Shown one piece after another: positions 46,650 to 55,995 of a stretch of 64,000 nucleotides of DNA. This DNA is from Shewanella glacialimarina (GTDB lineage Bacteria; Pseudomonadota; Gammaproteobacteria; Enterobacterales; Shewanellaceae). The DNA is taken from positions 744,001 through 808,000 of the forward strand of contig NZ_CP041216.1 in the NCBI RefSeq assembly GCF_020511155.1, read 5' to 3'. The notes beneath the pieces were generated by a model, which did not search any database, was not told the DNA's origin, and saw only the letters and a list, made by a program, of their open reading frames with translations. Each line of letters starts with the position of its first letter. Positions within the stretch are counted from its first letter, which is position 1. The translations under genes were made by a program, and so were the position numbers.

Positions 46650-46684
46650 AAGCCCTGATCTTACAAAGATTAGGGCTTTTTTTG
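46650..46684. terminator. Terminator after glcB
   Basis: Stem AGCCCT-ATCTT / AAGAT-AGGGCT with a 3-base loop and one mismatch, followed by seven T. It may also stop the convergent chemoreceptor transcript. Confidence 0.88.
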
Positions 46685-46787
46685 TGGTCGAATGTTTTTT
46701 AAGCTCCAAATTGGCAATAGTTATCAGTGATACCGTTTATCCTTTATGCATCATCACCCTGTCACTACATTCAATTGCCCTTACTGA

Positions 46788-48704
46788 TTAGAGTTTAAAG
46801 CGTTTTACCAAACCATCTAAAGTATTTGCCATTGACTTTAGTGCCTCGCTAGAGCCTTCGATACTGGCTGAAGCTTGGGCGCTGCTGTCACTGCTGTCAC
46901 TGCTGTCACTAATATTAATCACATGCTGATTGATCTCGTTGATCACCGCTGACTGCTCTTCAGTGGCGGCGGCAATCTGAATATTTAACTCTGAAATGTG
47001 TATAACATTGGCGGCGATTTCTTCAAGAGCTTGATGAGTTCTTTGCGACGCTTGAACGCCTAGTTTGGCCTGTTCGCGGCCCTGATGTACCGATGATACC
47101 GCTGCCTTAGCGCCATTTTGTAATTCAGAAATCATCTTATGAATTTCATCGGTAGAATCGCTGGTACGTTTAGCAAGATTGCGTACTTCATCAGCAACCA
47201 CGGCAAAGCCTCGACCTTGCTCACCGGCGCGAGCAGCTTCAATAGCCGCGTTTAACGCCAGTAAATTAGTTTGTTCTGAAATCGCTCTAATCACATCTAA
47301 CACGCTTGAAATCGCATCACTTTTTTCGGCTAAGATCACAATATTAGTCGACACACTTTCCATGTTTGTGGCCATGTCATTAATAGTTGAATTTGACTCT
47401 TCTACTACAATTTGCGCGCGCTGTGCTTTTTGAGTCGCTTCGGTGGTTGATTGTGCTGCAACAGAAGCATTGTTAGCGATTTCAGCAATGGTGCTGCCCA
47501 TTTCGTTAATGGCTACCGACACTTGATGGGCACCATCACGTTGAACCTCAGTGAGTTTTGTCGAGTGCAGCGCATCCTTATAGACTTGCTGCGATGCGCT
47601 GTTAACATCAAAGGTAGTAGTAGCAAGCTCTTGAATGACATTGTGTAACTTATTGATAAAAGCATTGAAGCCTTGTGCTAAACGGCGCATTTCTTCGTTG
47701 CCATTTTCATTAAGTCGTTGCGTTAAATCCCCTTCGCCTTCACCTAGTTCTTTAAAGGTATCTGCCAGTTGATTTATCGGACGCACTAAGCTGTTACCCA
47801 AATAAATACTAATAAGTGTAAATAATGCGGCAATTATCACAAAGGTGATGATGATGTTATTACGCGATTCATCTAGTCCTGCATAAAGTTCTTCTAATGG
47901 AACTTGGGCAACTATGTACCAGTCTAAACTTGCTATGTAGCTTGATGCAATCAGCTCTTGACCAACCATAGCTGAGGCGAAGTCACTTTTATTTACCAGT
48001 TGATTGCTATTAATAGAAGGATATAAATCGGCAATGGTTTGTTTAGTCTTATAATCGATATTCGGGTGCACCTTGATAACACCATTACCATCGACAAGAT
48101 AAACAAAGCCAGATTGTTCTATTTGAAAGCTGTTGAGGTAATCCACCATTTCATCAAATGACTTAGATACCCCAGCAATGCCGAAGCCATTGGGTTGTTG
48201 GTAGTTAATATAAATATCAGTGGATCCTTTGCTATCTTTATAGATGCTGGTTGATTCTGTTTTACCACTGTCTTTAAAGTTAAAAAACCACTTATCATGA
48301 TCTGGCTTGAGCACCCTTAAGAAACCATTTGTATTCCAATGCCTTTGCTGGTCGTAATCAGTAAATGAGGCATTGCTAAAACCATTATCACTTGCTGTTT
48401 GCACCAAGTATTGGATGAGGTGTTTCTCACCTTCAACACTTGCGCCTTGCTCGAGCCACATTTTGATCATGCTATTTGAAGCAATTGATTGAGTCATTAT
48501 CCTCATTTGGTTAATTTCACCATCAATAGCGTTACGAATACGCTGCAATAAGTTAGGCATGTCTGATTGTTCTAACCTTGTGGATAGTACGTTTTTGGCA
48601 CTAGTTTGTCCGACATAAGCCACTATGCTGGTTGATACTATTACCGCCAGTAGCATGGCAGTGATTAATTTATTGCGAATGGATAATGTCGACAGAAAAC
48701 TCAT
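46788..48704 (-). CDS. Methyl-accepting chemotaxis protein (Cache, HAMP, MCP)
   Basis: 638 residues. An N-terminal membrane helix (about 13-32), a Cache-type periplasmic sensor (about 35-275, with [19 protein letters not shown]), a second helix (about 283-305), a HAMP linker ([20 protein letters not shown]), and the MCP signalling helix hairpin with [38 protein letters not shown]. Signals to CheA/CheW. Close to the C-terminus a three-copy 9-base tandem repeat adds a DSS run in the frame (46882-46908). AGGAG precedes the ATG. Confidence 0.95.
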   Translation of the reverse strand: MSFLSTLSIRNKLITAMLLAVIVSTSIVAYVGQTSAKNVLSTRLEQSDMPNLLQRIRNAIDGEINQMRIMTQSIASNSMIKMWLEQGASVEGEKHLIQYLVQTASDNGFSNASFTDYDQQRHWNTNGFLRVLKPDHDKWFFNFKDSGKTESTSIYKDSKGSTDIYINYQQPNGFGIAGVSKSFDEMVDYLNSFQIEQSGFVYLVDGNGVIKVHPNIDYKTKQTIADLYPSINSNQLVNKSDFASAMVGQELIASSYIASLDWYIVAQVPLEELYAGLDESRNNIIITFVIIAALFTLISIYLGNSLVRPINQLADTFKELGEGEGDLTQRLNENGNEEMRRLAQGFNAFINKLHNVIQELATTTFDVNSASQQVYKDALHSTKLTEVQRDGAHQVSVAINEMGSTIAEIANNASVAAQSTTEATQKAQRAQIVVEESNSTINDMATNMESVSTNIVILAEKSDAISSVLDVIRAISEQTNLLALNAAIEAARAGEQGRGFAVVADEVRNLAKRTSDSTDEIHKMISELQNGAKAAVSSVHQGREQAKLGVQASQRTHQALEEIAANVIHISELNIQIAAATEEQSAVINEINQHVINISDSSDSSDSSAQASASIEGSSEALKSMANTLDGLVKRFKL

Positions 48705-49045
48705 GAATATTGACTCCTACACACTGCAAACTGAAAGCGTGTTTGTGGTTTAGGTTGACCCAAATTTAATTGTTTATTATATCGGCTTTGTTGTTGCGAT
48801 GATTAGTGATTATCGTATTGTTTTTTAAATAAACAGTTATTTTTATGTAACAAACACCTAGGCGGTTAAAATGCAGGCTATTGATCTTCTTTTGTTATTT
48901 AAATGCTTTTATTTGTTACTTGGTTGTTTTTAATGTGTTAATTTTTGCAAGCCGTTGGGTTCTGATTGAATCAGTTATGGAGAGAATTTCTAGTGCTAAG
49001 TTTAGTGGGTGCTATGCAGAGTGTTTCTATGACGAGTGATTAATG

Positions 49046-49083
49046 AAAAAGTGCTGCAACACATAGGTTGTCAGCACTTTTCA
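49046..49083 (-). terminator. Terminator after katG
   Basis: On the minus strand, AAAAGTGCTG-AAC pairs with GTT-CAGCACTTTTT, followed by T-rich sequence. The rest of the 391-base gap 48705-49095 shows no gene. Confidence 0.8.
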
Positions 49084-49095
49084 ACAATGTGAAGC

Positions 49096-51369
49096 TTAAC
49101 GGTCTAGGTTCATCACCTTAGTCCAGGCTGCCACAAAGTCATTCACAAACTTTTGCTTTGAGGTGTCAAATGCATACACTTCAGCAATTGAGCGAAGCTC
49201 TGAGTTAGACCCAAAGATTAAGTCTACTGAAGTTGCAGTCCAAATTTGCTCGCCTGTTTTACGATCAAAACCTTGGTATATACCCTCATCTGACGATGGT
49301 TTCCACACTGTTGACATGTCGAGTAAATTGACGAAAAAGTCATTGTTCAACAAACCCGGTGTGCGGGTCAGTACGCCATGCTTTTCGCCTTGATAGTTTG
49401 CATCTAATGCACGTAATCCACCGACCAATACGGTCATTTCTGGCACAGATAGTGCCAGTTGATCTGCTTTATCCACTAACATTTCAACCGGTGACTTGTA
49501 GCTTTGCTCACTGTCAAAGTAGTTTCTAAAGCCATCTGATGTTAGCTCAAGTAAATTAAATGAGTTTACGTCTGTCATGGCTTGTGTTGCATCACCACGA
49601 CCTGGATTAAATGGCACTGTGACGGTATAACCTGCATCTTTAGCGGCTTTTTCAATCGCAGCTGAGCCACCCAGTACAATTAAATCTGCTAATGAAACAC
49701 TGCGTTTACTAAAGAAGCTGTTGTTATAATCTTGTTGAATCGCAGTCAGTGTTTTAATCACTTTAGCGGTTTCAGCTGGGTTATTAACGGCCCAATCTTT
49801 TTGCGGTGCAAGTGCAATACGGGCACCATTTGCACCACCACGCATATCTGAATCACGGTAGCTTGCAGCAGAACCCCAGGCAACACGGACTAATTCTGCT
49901 ACGGTTAAATCAGAGGCTAAAATTTTGCCTTTGAGCGTTTTGATACCCGACTCATTAAGATTAGATTGTGTTTTCTGATCAATTGGGTCTTGCCAGATCA
50001 GGCTTTCTTGTGGGACTTCTTTACCATAAAAATTACGTGCAGGTCCCATGTCGCGGTGAGTAAGTTTGTACCAGGCTTTAGCAAATGCTAAGCGATACTC
50101 TTCTGGATCTGCTAAGAAACGTTCAGCAATTTTACGGTATTCAGGATCATACTTCAGCGCTAAGTCTGCGGTTGTCATTACTGGAGCGTTAAATTTACCT
50201 GCCACATGCGCATCTGGCACTACTTTATGCAATGACTCATCAGTTGGTATCCACTGAATAGCACCTGCTGGGCTGCGAGTTTGCTGCCATTCAAAGTTAA
50301 GTAAGTTGCTTAAATACAATGATGTCCATTGCGTAGGGGCTTGAGTCCATGCACCTTCTAAACCACTGGTTACTGTGTCTTCTGAATGTCCCTTACCGCA
50401 TTTGTTTTTCCAACCTAGGCCTTGCTCTTCAATGCCTGCTGCAGCCGGTTCTGGGTCTAAACAATCTTTTGGCTTGTGCGCGCCATGCATCTTGCCAAAG
50501 GTGTGTCCGCCAGCAATCAGTGCCAGTGTTTCTTCATCGTTCATGGCCATACGTTCAAAAGCAACACGAATATTTTTAGCTGAACCGAGTGGATCGGGGA
50601 CGCCTTTTGGGCCTTCTGGGTTGACGTAAATTAATCCCATGTGAGTAGCACCAAGTGGGCGTTGTAATTTGCCGTCTCGATCCTCACGATCGCTGGCGAG
50701 CATTTCTACCTCTGGTCCCCAATAAACCATGTCTGGTTCCCAGTCATCACTGCGTCCACCAGCAAAACCGTAGGTTTTAAAACCCATGTTTTCAAGCGAC
50801 ACATTACCTGCCAGCACGATTAAGTCTGACCACGAAAGTGCTTCACCGTACTTCATTTTAATCGGCCAAAGTAATCGACGTGCTTTATCTAAATTACCGT
50901 TATCTGGCCAGCTGTTTAATGGCTCAAAACGTTGTTGTCCACCACCTGCGCCACCACGACCATCAAGGGTTCGGTAAGTACCTGCACTGTGCCACGTCAT
51001 ACGGATGAAGAAGGGGCCATAATTGCCAAAGTCAGCAGGCCACCAATCTTGAGATGTTGTCAGTAGCGCGTTAATGTCTAGTTTCAATTTATCAAGATCT
51101 AAACTGTTGAACGCTTTAGCATAGTCAAAGTCAGCCCCATAAGGGTTTGAGCGACTGTCATGGTCACGCAGTGCTGATAAATTAAGTTGTTTAGGCCACC
51201 AAAATTGATTGGTTTTTGCCTGGTTGGCAATAGAACTGCCTGTGCCTATTGCGCCTTGAGGCTTGGTCATTTCTGCTTTGCCGCCATCACTGGCTATAGC
51301 TGAGCCAGATATCAGCGCCATACTGACAAGCACTGTAATGACTTTTTTATTGAATATTTGTGGTTTCAT
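49096..51369 (-). CDS. katG: Catalase-peroxidase with signal peptide
   Basis: 757 residues from ATG 51369 ([20 protein letters not shown]), which has AAGGGAA upstream; the in-frame extension to 51423 is rejected. The signal peptide (cleavage near [10 protein letters not shown]) predicts a periplasmic enzyme, unlike cytosolic KatG. Active-site features: [10 protein letters not shown] (distal Trp and His), the Tyr in [11 protein letters not shown] and Met in [13 protein letters not shown] that form the Met-Tyr-Trp adduct, and proximal [10 protein letters not shown]. Degrades hydrogen peroxide. No OxyR gene is near. The 579-base upstream gap contains no recognised site. Confidence 0.95.
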   Translation of the reverse strand: MKPQIFNKKVITVLVSMALISGSAIASDGGKAEMTKPQGAIGTGSSIANQAKTNQFWWPKQLNLSALRDHDSRSNPYGADFDYAKAFNSLDLDKLKLDINALLTTSQDWWPADFGNYGPFFIRMTWHSAGTYRTLDGRGGAGGGQQRFEPLNSWPDNGNLDKARRLLWPIKMKYGEALSWSDLIVLAGNVSLENMGFKTYGFAGGRSDDWEPDMVYWGPEVEMLASDREDRDGKLQRPLGATHMGLIYVNPEGPKGVPDPLGSAKNIRVAFERMAMNDEETLALIAGGHTFGKMHGAHKPKDCLDPEPAAAGIEEQGLGWKNKCGKGHSEDTVTSGLEGAWTQAPTQWTSLYLSNLLNFEWQQTRSPAGAIQWIPTDESLHKVVPDAHVAGKFNAPVMTTADLALKYDPEYRKIAERFLADPEEYRLAFAKAWYKLTHRDMGPARNFYGKEVPQESLIWQDPIDQKTQSNLNESGIKTLKGKILASDLTVAELVRVAWGSAASYRDSDMRGGANGARIALAPQKDWAVNNPAETAKVIKTLTAIQQDYNNSFFSKRSVSLADLIVLGGSAAIEKAAKDAGYTVTVPFNPGRGDATQAMTDVNSFNLLELTSDGFRNYFDSEQSYKSPVEMLVDKADQLALSVPEMTVLVGGLRALDANYQGEKHGVLTRTPGLLNNDFFVNLLDMSTVWKPSSDEGIYQGFDRKTGEQIWTATSVDLIFGSNSELRSIAEVYAFDTSKQKFVNDFVAAWTKVMNLDR

Positions 51370-51948
51370 GTTTATTCCCTTGAGTTGAATCATGTTCACT
51401 TTGTGTAAAATAATGAATCCCAAAGCAGTAAGCCTAAGTACTCAAGCGAATACGCTGTGTGCTTGTTGACCAAAATTAGGTTACTGCAATATGACTGAGA
51501 AATAACAGTATAGGTAAGTTCTTAAATTGTTGGGGCGAATAAAAACGATTGTTCTAATCTGAAAAAAAGATGATGTAGGTCAACATGAGTCATGGCATAG
51601 CGTTGGTAGTGCTTTGTAAAAAGTGGGGATAGGGTTTAATCAGTGGCAATAAAGTCGCTTTTTAAAAACTGACTCACATATCCAATATTTTATTTGAAAT
51701 ACACTCACAAAGATCAGCAGGGCTAGGGCTTTAAAGATGTGTGCTTGAGAGTAGTGTTAACGACAGTGAGGTAGCTAGGTTAGACCCTGATGGAGGTTAC
51801 TTGGCTATTTTTCGTTTTGATAGCATTTTGCGCTTCCAGACAATAACCGGTTTTAGCTGTTTTGTGACAGTTATAAAAAATATTATTTTAGAACAATGGC
51901 TTGCGCCTGCATGAATATTAGTGGCACTCATTGCTAATGAGTGCTCGC
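51370..51948. other. 579-base gap upstream of katG
   Basis: No gene seen. A hairpin GCACTCAT-TGCTA-ATGAGTGC at 51926-51946 lies just past the GGDEF stop and may end that transcript, but has no T-run. No clear OxyR site was identified by eye. Confidence 0.5.
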
Positions 51949-53247
51949 TTAGTATGCTACTTTATTTCTACCCGTTGCTTTAGCTTTGTAAAGCGCTTCA
52001 TCAGCACTTGCAAGCAAGCTGTTGAGTGAGTTAGGTAAGCTGTCATTACTGGCGGCTATTCCTACACTAATGGTGATGTTGAATTGATGTTTATCTAAGC
52101 TAATCTCCATTGTTTCAACTTTTTTGCGTAGATTTTCGCCAATTACAAGTGCTTGTTTAAGATTAGTTTTCGGTAACATTATGATGAATTCTTCGCCACC
52201 ATAACGCCCGATAATGTTACTTTCATCAAGTATATTGGTACATAAAGCAGCAAATTTTTGCAAAACATGGTCGCCAGCAAGATGGCCTAAACTGTCATTG
52301 ACGTTTTTAAATAAATCGAGATCTATGATTAACAATGAGAATGAATGATTTTCTTGTCGGCAACTGAGTAAAGCCTGCTTACCCAAAAGTATGCACTGAC
52401 GTCGATTTAATAAGCCTGTTAACATATCTGTTGATGCTAACTCTAATAGTTCTTCTTCGTACATTTTTCGTTCTGTTAGGTCAAGTCCAATCCCTTGATA
52501 ACCGAGTGGCTGGCCGTCATCTGAAAGAATTAATCTGTCGGTCCATTGAAACCATTTTCTGTTTCCAACACTGTCAGTACCACTGTGCTCATGCGCCAAA
52601 ATTGGGTTTTCAGCTGTAATACTGGCTAGGTGATTTTTAGCCCTGTCGATATTTTCAGCATCCATAACATCATAGATACTCATACCTATAATTTCATCCG
52701 CTTTTGCGCCAAAATAACTACATACTGCTGCATTGGCTAGGGTGACTATACCTTCTGTTGTGTAGCGATATATCAAGGCAGGCATATCATCTACAACTGC
52801 ACGGTAAAAGGCTTGCTCATTTTTTAGATCTTTTTCAATTTGCTGTTTTGATTTAGCAACAACAATAAATATCAGCATTTCAAGTAGGTTGCTGTGATGG
52901 TCAAATACAGGTGAATAACGCAAAGATAACGTCATATCAATTTGGTTATTGATTAATTTTAACAGTGATGTTTGATCAGACTGGGTTTGATTAGCTTGTA
53001 ACCAAGGTGTGCCTTGTGGCGAGGTTTGAAGCGGGCCTATGATATCAAGCCATTGTTTTCCACATAGGTGACTTTCGCCAAGTAGTTGTTTGATTGGTTT
53101 TACTGGTAAGAATAAGAGCAATAACGCTTCAATTACATCATCAATGGCGACGATAGCAAAATTTCTATCAAGTCTTATTACACCCGTTTGTGGTGTTTCA
53201 ATTAATTTATTGATGTGAATTTGTTTGTTTTGTGGTGGTGTTGCCAT
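51949..53247 (-). CDS. PAS-PAS-GGDEF diguanylate cyclase
   Basis: 432 residues from ATG 53247 (MATPPQNKQIHI), with AAGG seven bases upstream; a longer frame starts at 53283. Two PAS modules: the first about 12-130, the second about 150-255 (AFYRAVVDDMPALIYRYTTEG then a PAC-like segment WTDRLILSDDGQPLGYQGIG). The GGDEF domain follows: STDMLTGLLNRRQC, FSLLIIDLDLFKNVNDSLGH and RYGGEEFIIML, with an intact GGEEF. Makes c-di-GMP. No membrane helix, so cytosolic. Confidence 0.93.
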   Translation of the reverse strand: MATPPQNKQIHINKLIETPQTGVIRLDRNFAIVAIDDVIEALLLLFLPVKPIKQLLGESHLCGKQWLDIIGPLQTSPQGTPWLQANQTQSDQTSLLKLINNQIDMTLSLRYSPVFDHHSNLLEMLIFIVVAKSKQQIEKDLKNEQAFYRAVVDDMPALIYRYTTEGIVTLANAAVCSYFGAKADEIIGMSIYDVMDAENIDRAKNHLASITAENPILAHEHSGTDSVGNRKWFQWTDRLILSDDGQPLGYQGIGLDLTERKMYEEELLELASTDMLTGLLNRRQCILLGKQALLSCRQENHSFSLLIIDLDLFKNVNDSLGHLAGDHVLQKFAALCTNILDESNIIGRYGGEEFIIMLPKTNLKQALVIGENLRKKVETMEISLDKHQFNITISVGIAASNDSLPNSLNSLLASADEALYKAKATGRNKVAY

Positions 53248-53283
53248 GATTAACCTTACAAGAGTTGCAATGCAATGAAGCAA

Positions 53284-53632
53284 GCATAAACTTTTTGTGT
53301 TAGATGAAATTGCAACTACTTTACAAATAGCGTGTGCAAATGTGACCTGCCATGATGAACATAATCATGCCGCTTTATATGGTTGAAATTGTATTGGTTC
53401 TATTTGTTAAACACAACCGACTAATTCCTTCGTGTTACTCTATTCTTTGAACATCTAAGATGCTTTTAATCAGTTCATTGTTGTCTGATTATTTAGATGG
53501 CTATGATGAGGTTAATTTTTAGCAGCTTTTTTATTTAATCGGTTATTTTTAAATACTATGACAGCGCTTTCTCTCGCTATTGAGTATTATTTTGACTAAT
53601 CTTTAAGCATAAATCGGTAAAGGAGTAATACG
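53284..53632. other. 349-base gap upstream of the CBS protein
   Basis: Between divergent GGDEF and CBS genes. AT-rich, no ORF or hairpin I would support; should contain both promoters. Confidence 0.5.
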
Positions 53633-54058
53633 ATGAAAGTATGCGATATCATGACCCCAAATCCTGTTTGTATTTCGGATGAGGCTAGCCTTAAAGATGC
53701 CCATGAGCTGATGCAAAGTCGTAATGTTCGCCATCTGCCAGTGATTTCTGAAACGAATGGTCAATGTATAGGGGTGCTGACACACAGAAGGATGATTGCC
53801 AGTGTGTTAACCATGCTTAATAAATATGGCCAAGGGGCGTTAGATAGAAAAGAGCGCTATACCCCGATTGCTGATGTAATGGAAAATCATCCACAAAAGT
53901 TAGGCCTAGATGAACCGCTAACAGTGGTGGTGCAATATTTTATTGATAACAAGTTAGGCTGCTTACCTGTGGTTGATAATCAAAACAAGGTGCTAGGTAT
54001 TGTTACCTCGTCGGATTTTGTTAAATTGTGCCAGCGGTTATTGTTGACGCAAAAGTAA
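53633..54058 (+). CDS. CBS-pair protein
   Basis: 141 residues made almost entirely of two CBS motifs: MKVCDIMTPNPVCISDEASL with VRHLPVIS, and IADVMENHPQKLGLDEPLT with LGCLPVVDNQNKVLGIVTSSDFVKL. CBS pairs bind adenosine nucleotides and regulate partner proteins; no catalytic domain is attached. A strong AAAGGAG precedes the ATG. Partner unknown. Confidence 0.92.
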   Translation: MKVCDIMTPNPVCISDEASLKDAHELMQSRNVRHLPVISETNGQCIGVLTHRRMIASVLTMLNKYGQGALDRKERYTPIADVMENHPQKLGLDEPLTVVVQYFIDNKLGCLPVVDNQNKVLGIVTSSDFVKLCQRLLLTQK

Positions 54059-54090
54059 GTTAACTATTTTTTATTTGTTTGATTTATTAA

Positions 54091-54126
54091 AGAAGCCCGA
54101 AGTTTTCACTTCGGGCTTCTTGTTTA
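54091..54126 (+). terminator. Terminator after the CBS gene, shared with the porin gene
   Basis: AAGAAGCCCGAAG pairs with CTTCGGGCTTCTT around six bases, followed by T-rich sequence. Confidence 0.88.
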
Positions 54127-54169
54127 ATACTGAGCCGTTTGTTTAAAACTAAGCTACAGGTTTAATCTA

Positions 54170-55381
54170 TTACAAGGTGTAACGAATACCTATGGCGATA
54201 CCATCTTCTTCTGATAGCGACATTCTGGCTTCTTGTTCTTGATCGGCGCTAGTAAAGTCACTGAAATCTTTGCGACCTTCAACATATAACACTGTGTTGG
54301 TATCCCATACATAGTGTAAACCCATGACCACGAACTGGCGCTTAAACACGTCGTTTGGATCGGCGTTAAAGTTAGGTTGAATAACATAGTTACTGCCGGC
54401 ATTTAAAATATTATACGATATGAATGGGCGTAAACCGTTTTCAAACTTGTATGATAACAATGATTCGACACCGTAGGCGTCTTTGATTAAACGACCTATG
54501 TTATCGGTGTCATGGTTTTCTTGTTTGTTATAGTTAGCAGCAGCATAAAGGCCATCCTTGTCAAAGTTGCCCCAGGTGACACCTGCACCGTAAATAAGAT
54601 CGATAGCGGTTGTCTGTTCGCCATTGCCAAATTGAACATCAAACTCACCACGGTTAATACCTGCGGTAAATGTTAGCATGTCAGTTGCGCTATAGGTTAC
54701 AGAGCCGCCATAGGTGTAGTTAAAGTCAACTTGCTGCGCTGCTTTGTCACCATTTTGAAATAGCGATTCACAATCAGCCTGGCTAATTTCTTCGCTTGTA
54801 TCACAAGTATAGAAGCTGCTGTTTTTAAGCTGCGTTTGAACGGCAAAGCTGAAATCACCAAAGGCATTACGGTACTGAACAGTTTTGTCACCACGGCCAA
54901 CACCGTTTACAGCGCCATCATCTTTGTTATAGGTATATACGCCAGCGGCATTACCGTCCCAAACGAAACCGTAGTTAGTGTTATAAACCACATCGTACCA
55001 AGCACCCCATTGCTTACCTATGGTTAGCGTACCGTAGTCGTCATGCTCAAGCCCGACATAACCTAAACGATTATAAAAGAACTCATCTTGGACAGATTCA
55101 AAGCGGTTGTTATAAACAATATCGCTGTTACCAACAGGGTTTACACCCCACTCTAATTTAGTAAAAGCATTCCAGCCATGGGTTAATTGACGATCAAAAC
55201 CAAAGTTAATACGTGAGGCACCATTAACCACTTCAGTTTCACCTTGAGTATTAATTATACGTGCATCAACAAAGCCGCCAATTTCGACAGCATTTTTATC
55301 ATCTTTGTAAATTTCTATAGCTGAAACTGTCGGGGCGATAAACAGTGCTGAAAGCGCGGTAGCTAAAAGTGTGGTTTTCAT
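54170..55381 (-). CDS. Outer-membrane porin, gram-negative general porin type
   Basis: 403 residues with a signal peptide (MKTTLLATALSALFIAPTVSA). The mature protein has alternating strands of a 16-stranded beta-barrel: IEIYKDDKNAVEIGGFVDAR, LTIGKQWGAWYDVV (the loop typical of OmpC-like porins), and a C-terminal Leu rather than Phe (GIAIGIRYTL). Two cysteines in DTSEEISQADC may form a loop disulfide. Passive diffusion of small solutes is the expected role. AAAGG precedes the ATG. Confidence 0.92.
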   Translation of the reverse strand: MKTTLLATALSALFIAPTVSAIEIYKDDKNAVEIGGFVDARIINTQGETEVVNGASRINFGFDRQLTHGWNAFTKLEWGVNPVGNSDIVYNNRFESVQDEFFYNRLGYVGLEHDDYGTLTIGKQWGAWYDVVYNTNYGFVWDGNAAGVYTYNKDDGAVNGVGRGDKTVQYRNAFGDFSFAVQTQLKNSSFYTCDTSEEISQADCESLFQNGDKAAQQVDFNYTYGGSVTYSATDMLTFTAGINRGEFDVQFGNGEQTTAIDLIYGAGVTWGNFDKDGLYAAANYNKQENHDTDNIGRLIKDAYGVESLLSYKFENGLRPFISYNILNAGSNYVIQPNFNADPNDVFKRQFVVMGLHYVWDTNTVLYVEGRKDFSDFTSADQEQEARMSLSEEDGIAIGIRYTL

Positions 55382-55995
55382 TGGGTGGTTAACCTTTTAA
55401 TTTGAGGCTGCAAGCTGCATCTCGTTATTTTATGTCTTTGTTAATTGGATTTGAGATTAGCAAAGGATGAGCAATCCCTCCAAGACAAAAAATACTATAA
55501 CAGGCGATAAACGTCACAATTTCTAACCCATTAACCGATGACAAACAGAATTGAATGCTATAAAAACACCATTGAAACACGGTGGGAACAATAGTTACAT
55601 TGAAATAACATTGTTTTTGCAGTGTAGGGATAGAGAAATAAATAAGGTTAAATAATGATTCTATTTATTCTTTGAATCAATAGAGTGATTAACTTCATGC
55701 TAGCTTAGGATTATTCGTACCCAAATAAGTTGACCGTGCTGCTCAGTTTACCAGCCAAATAGCTGCGCTTATTGCGGTGATGTTTGCGCCAACATTGCGG
55801 CTTTCATTGTGGCTTTTTGGCTAACGGGATCAAGTGATAATATAAAGAGTTACCCATCCGTGCCCAAATTGAGCTTTTAAATATCAACAGGCCCAAGAAA
55901 TACCTTATTATTTAGCCAATAAAAAAGACCCTAAAAAGGGTCTTTTTTGCACATAATGACTTTAACAATACCTATTTAAAGTCATGATGCTAAGT
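55382..55995. other. 614-base gap between porin and TonB receptor genes
   Basis: No gene seen on either strand. The far end holds the terminator of the TonB receptor (55921-55948). The porin promoter should lie in the first 200 bases. Confidence 0.5.
55921..55948 (-). terminator. Terminator after the TonB receptor
   Basis: AAAAAAGACCCT-AAAA-AGGGTCTTTTTT, symmetrical, so active in either direction. Confidence 0.88.
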
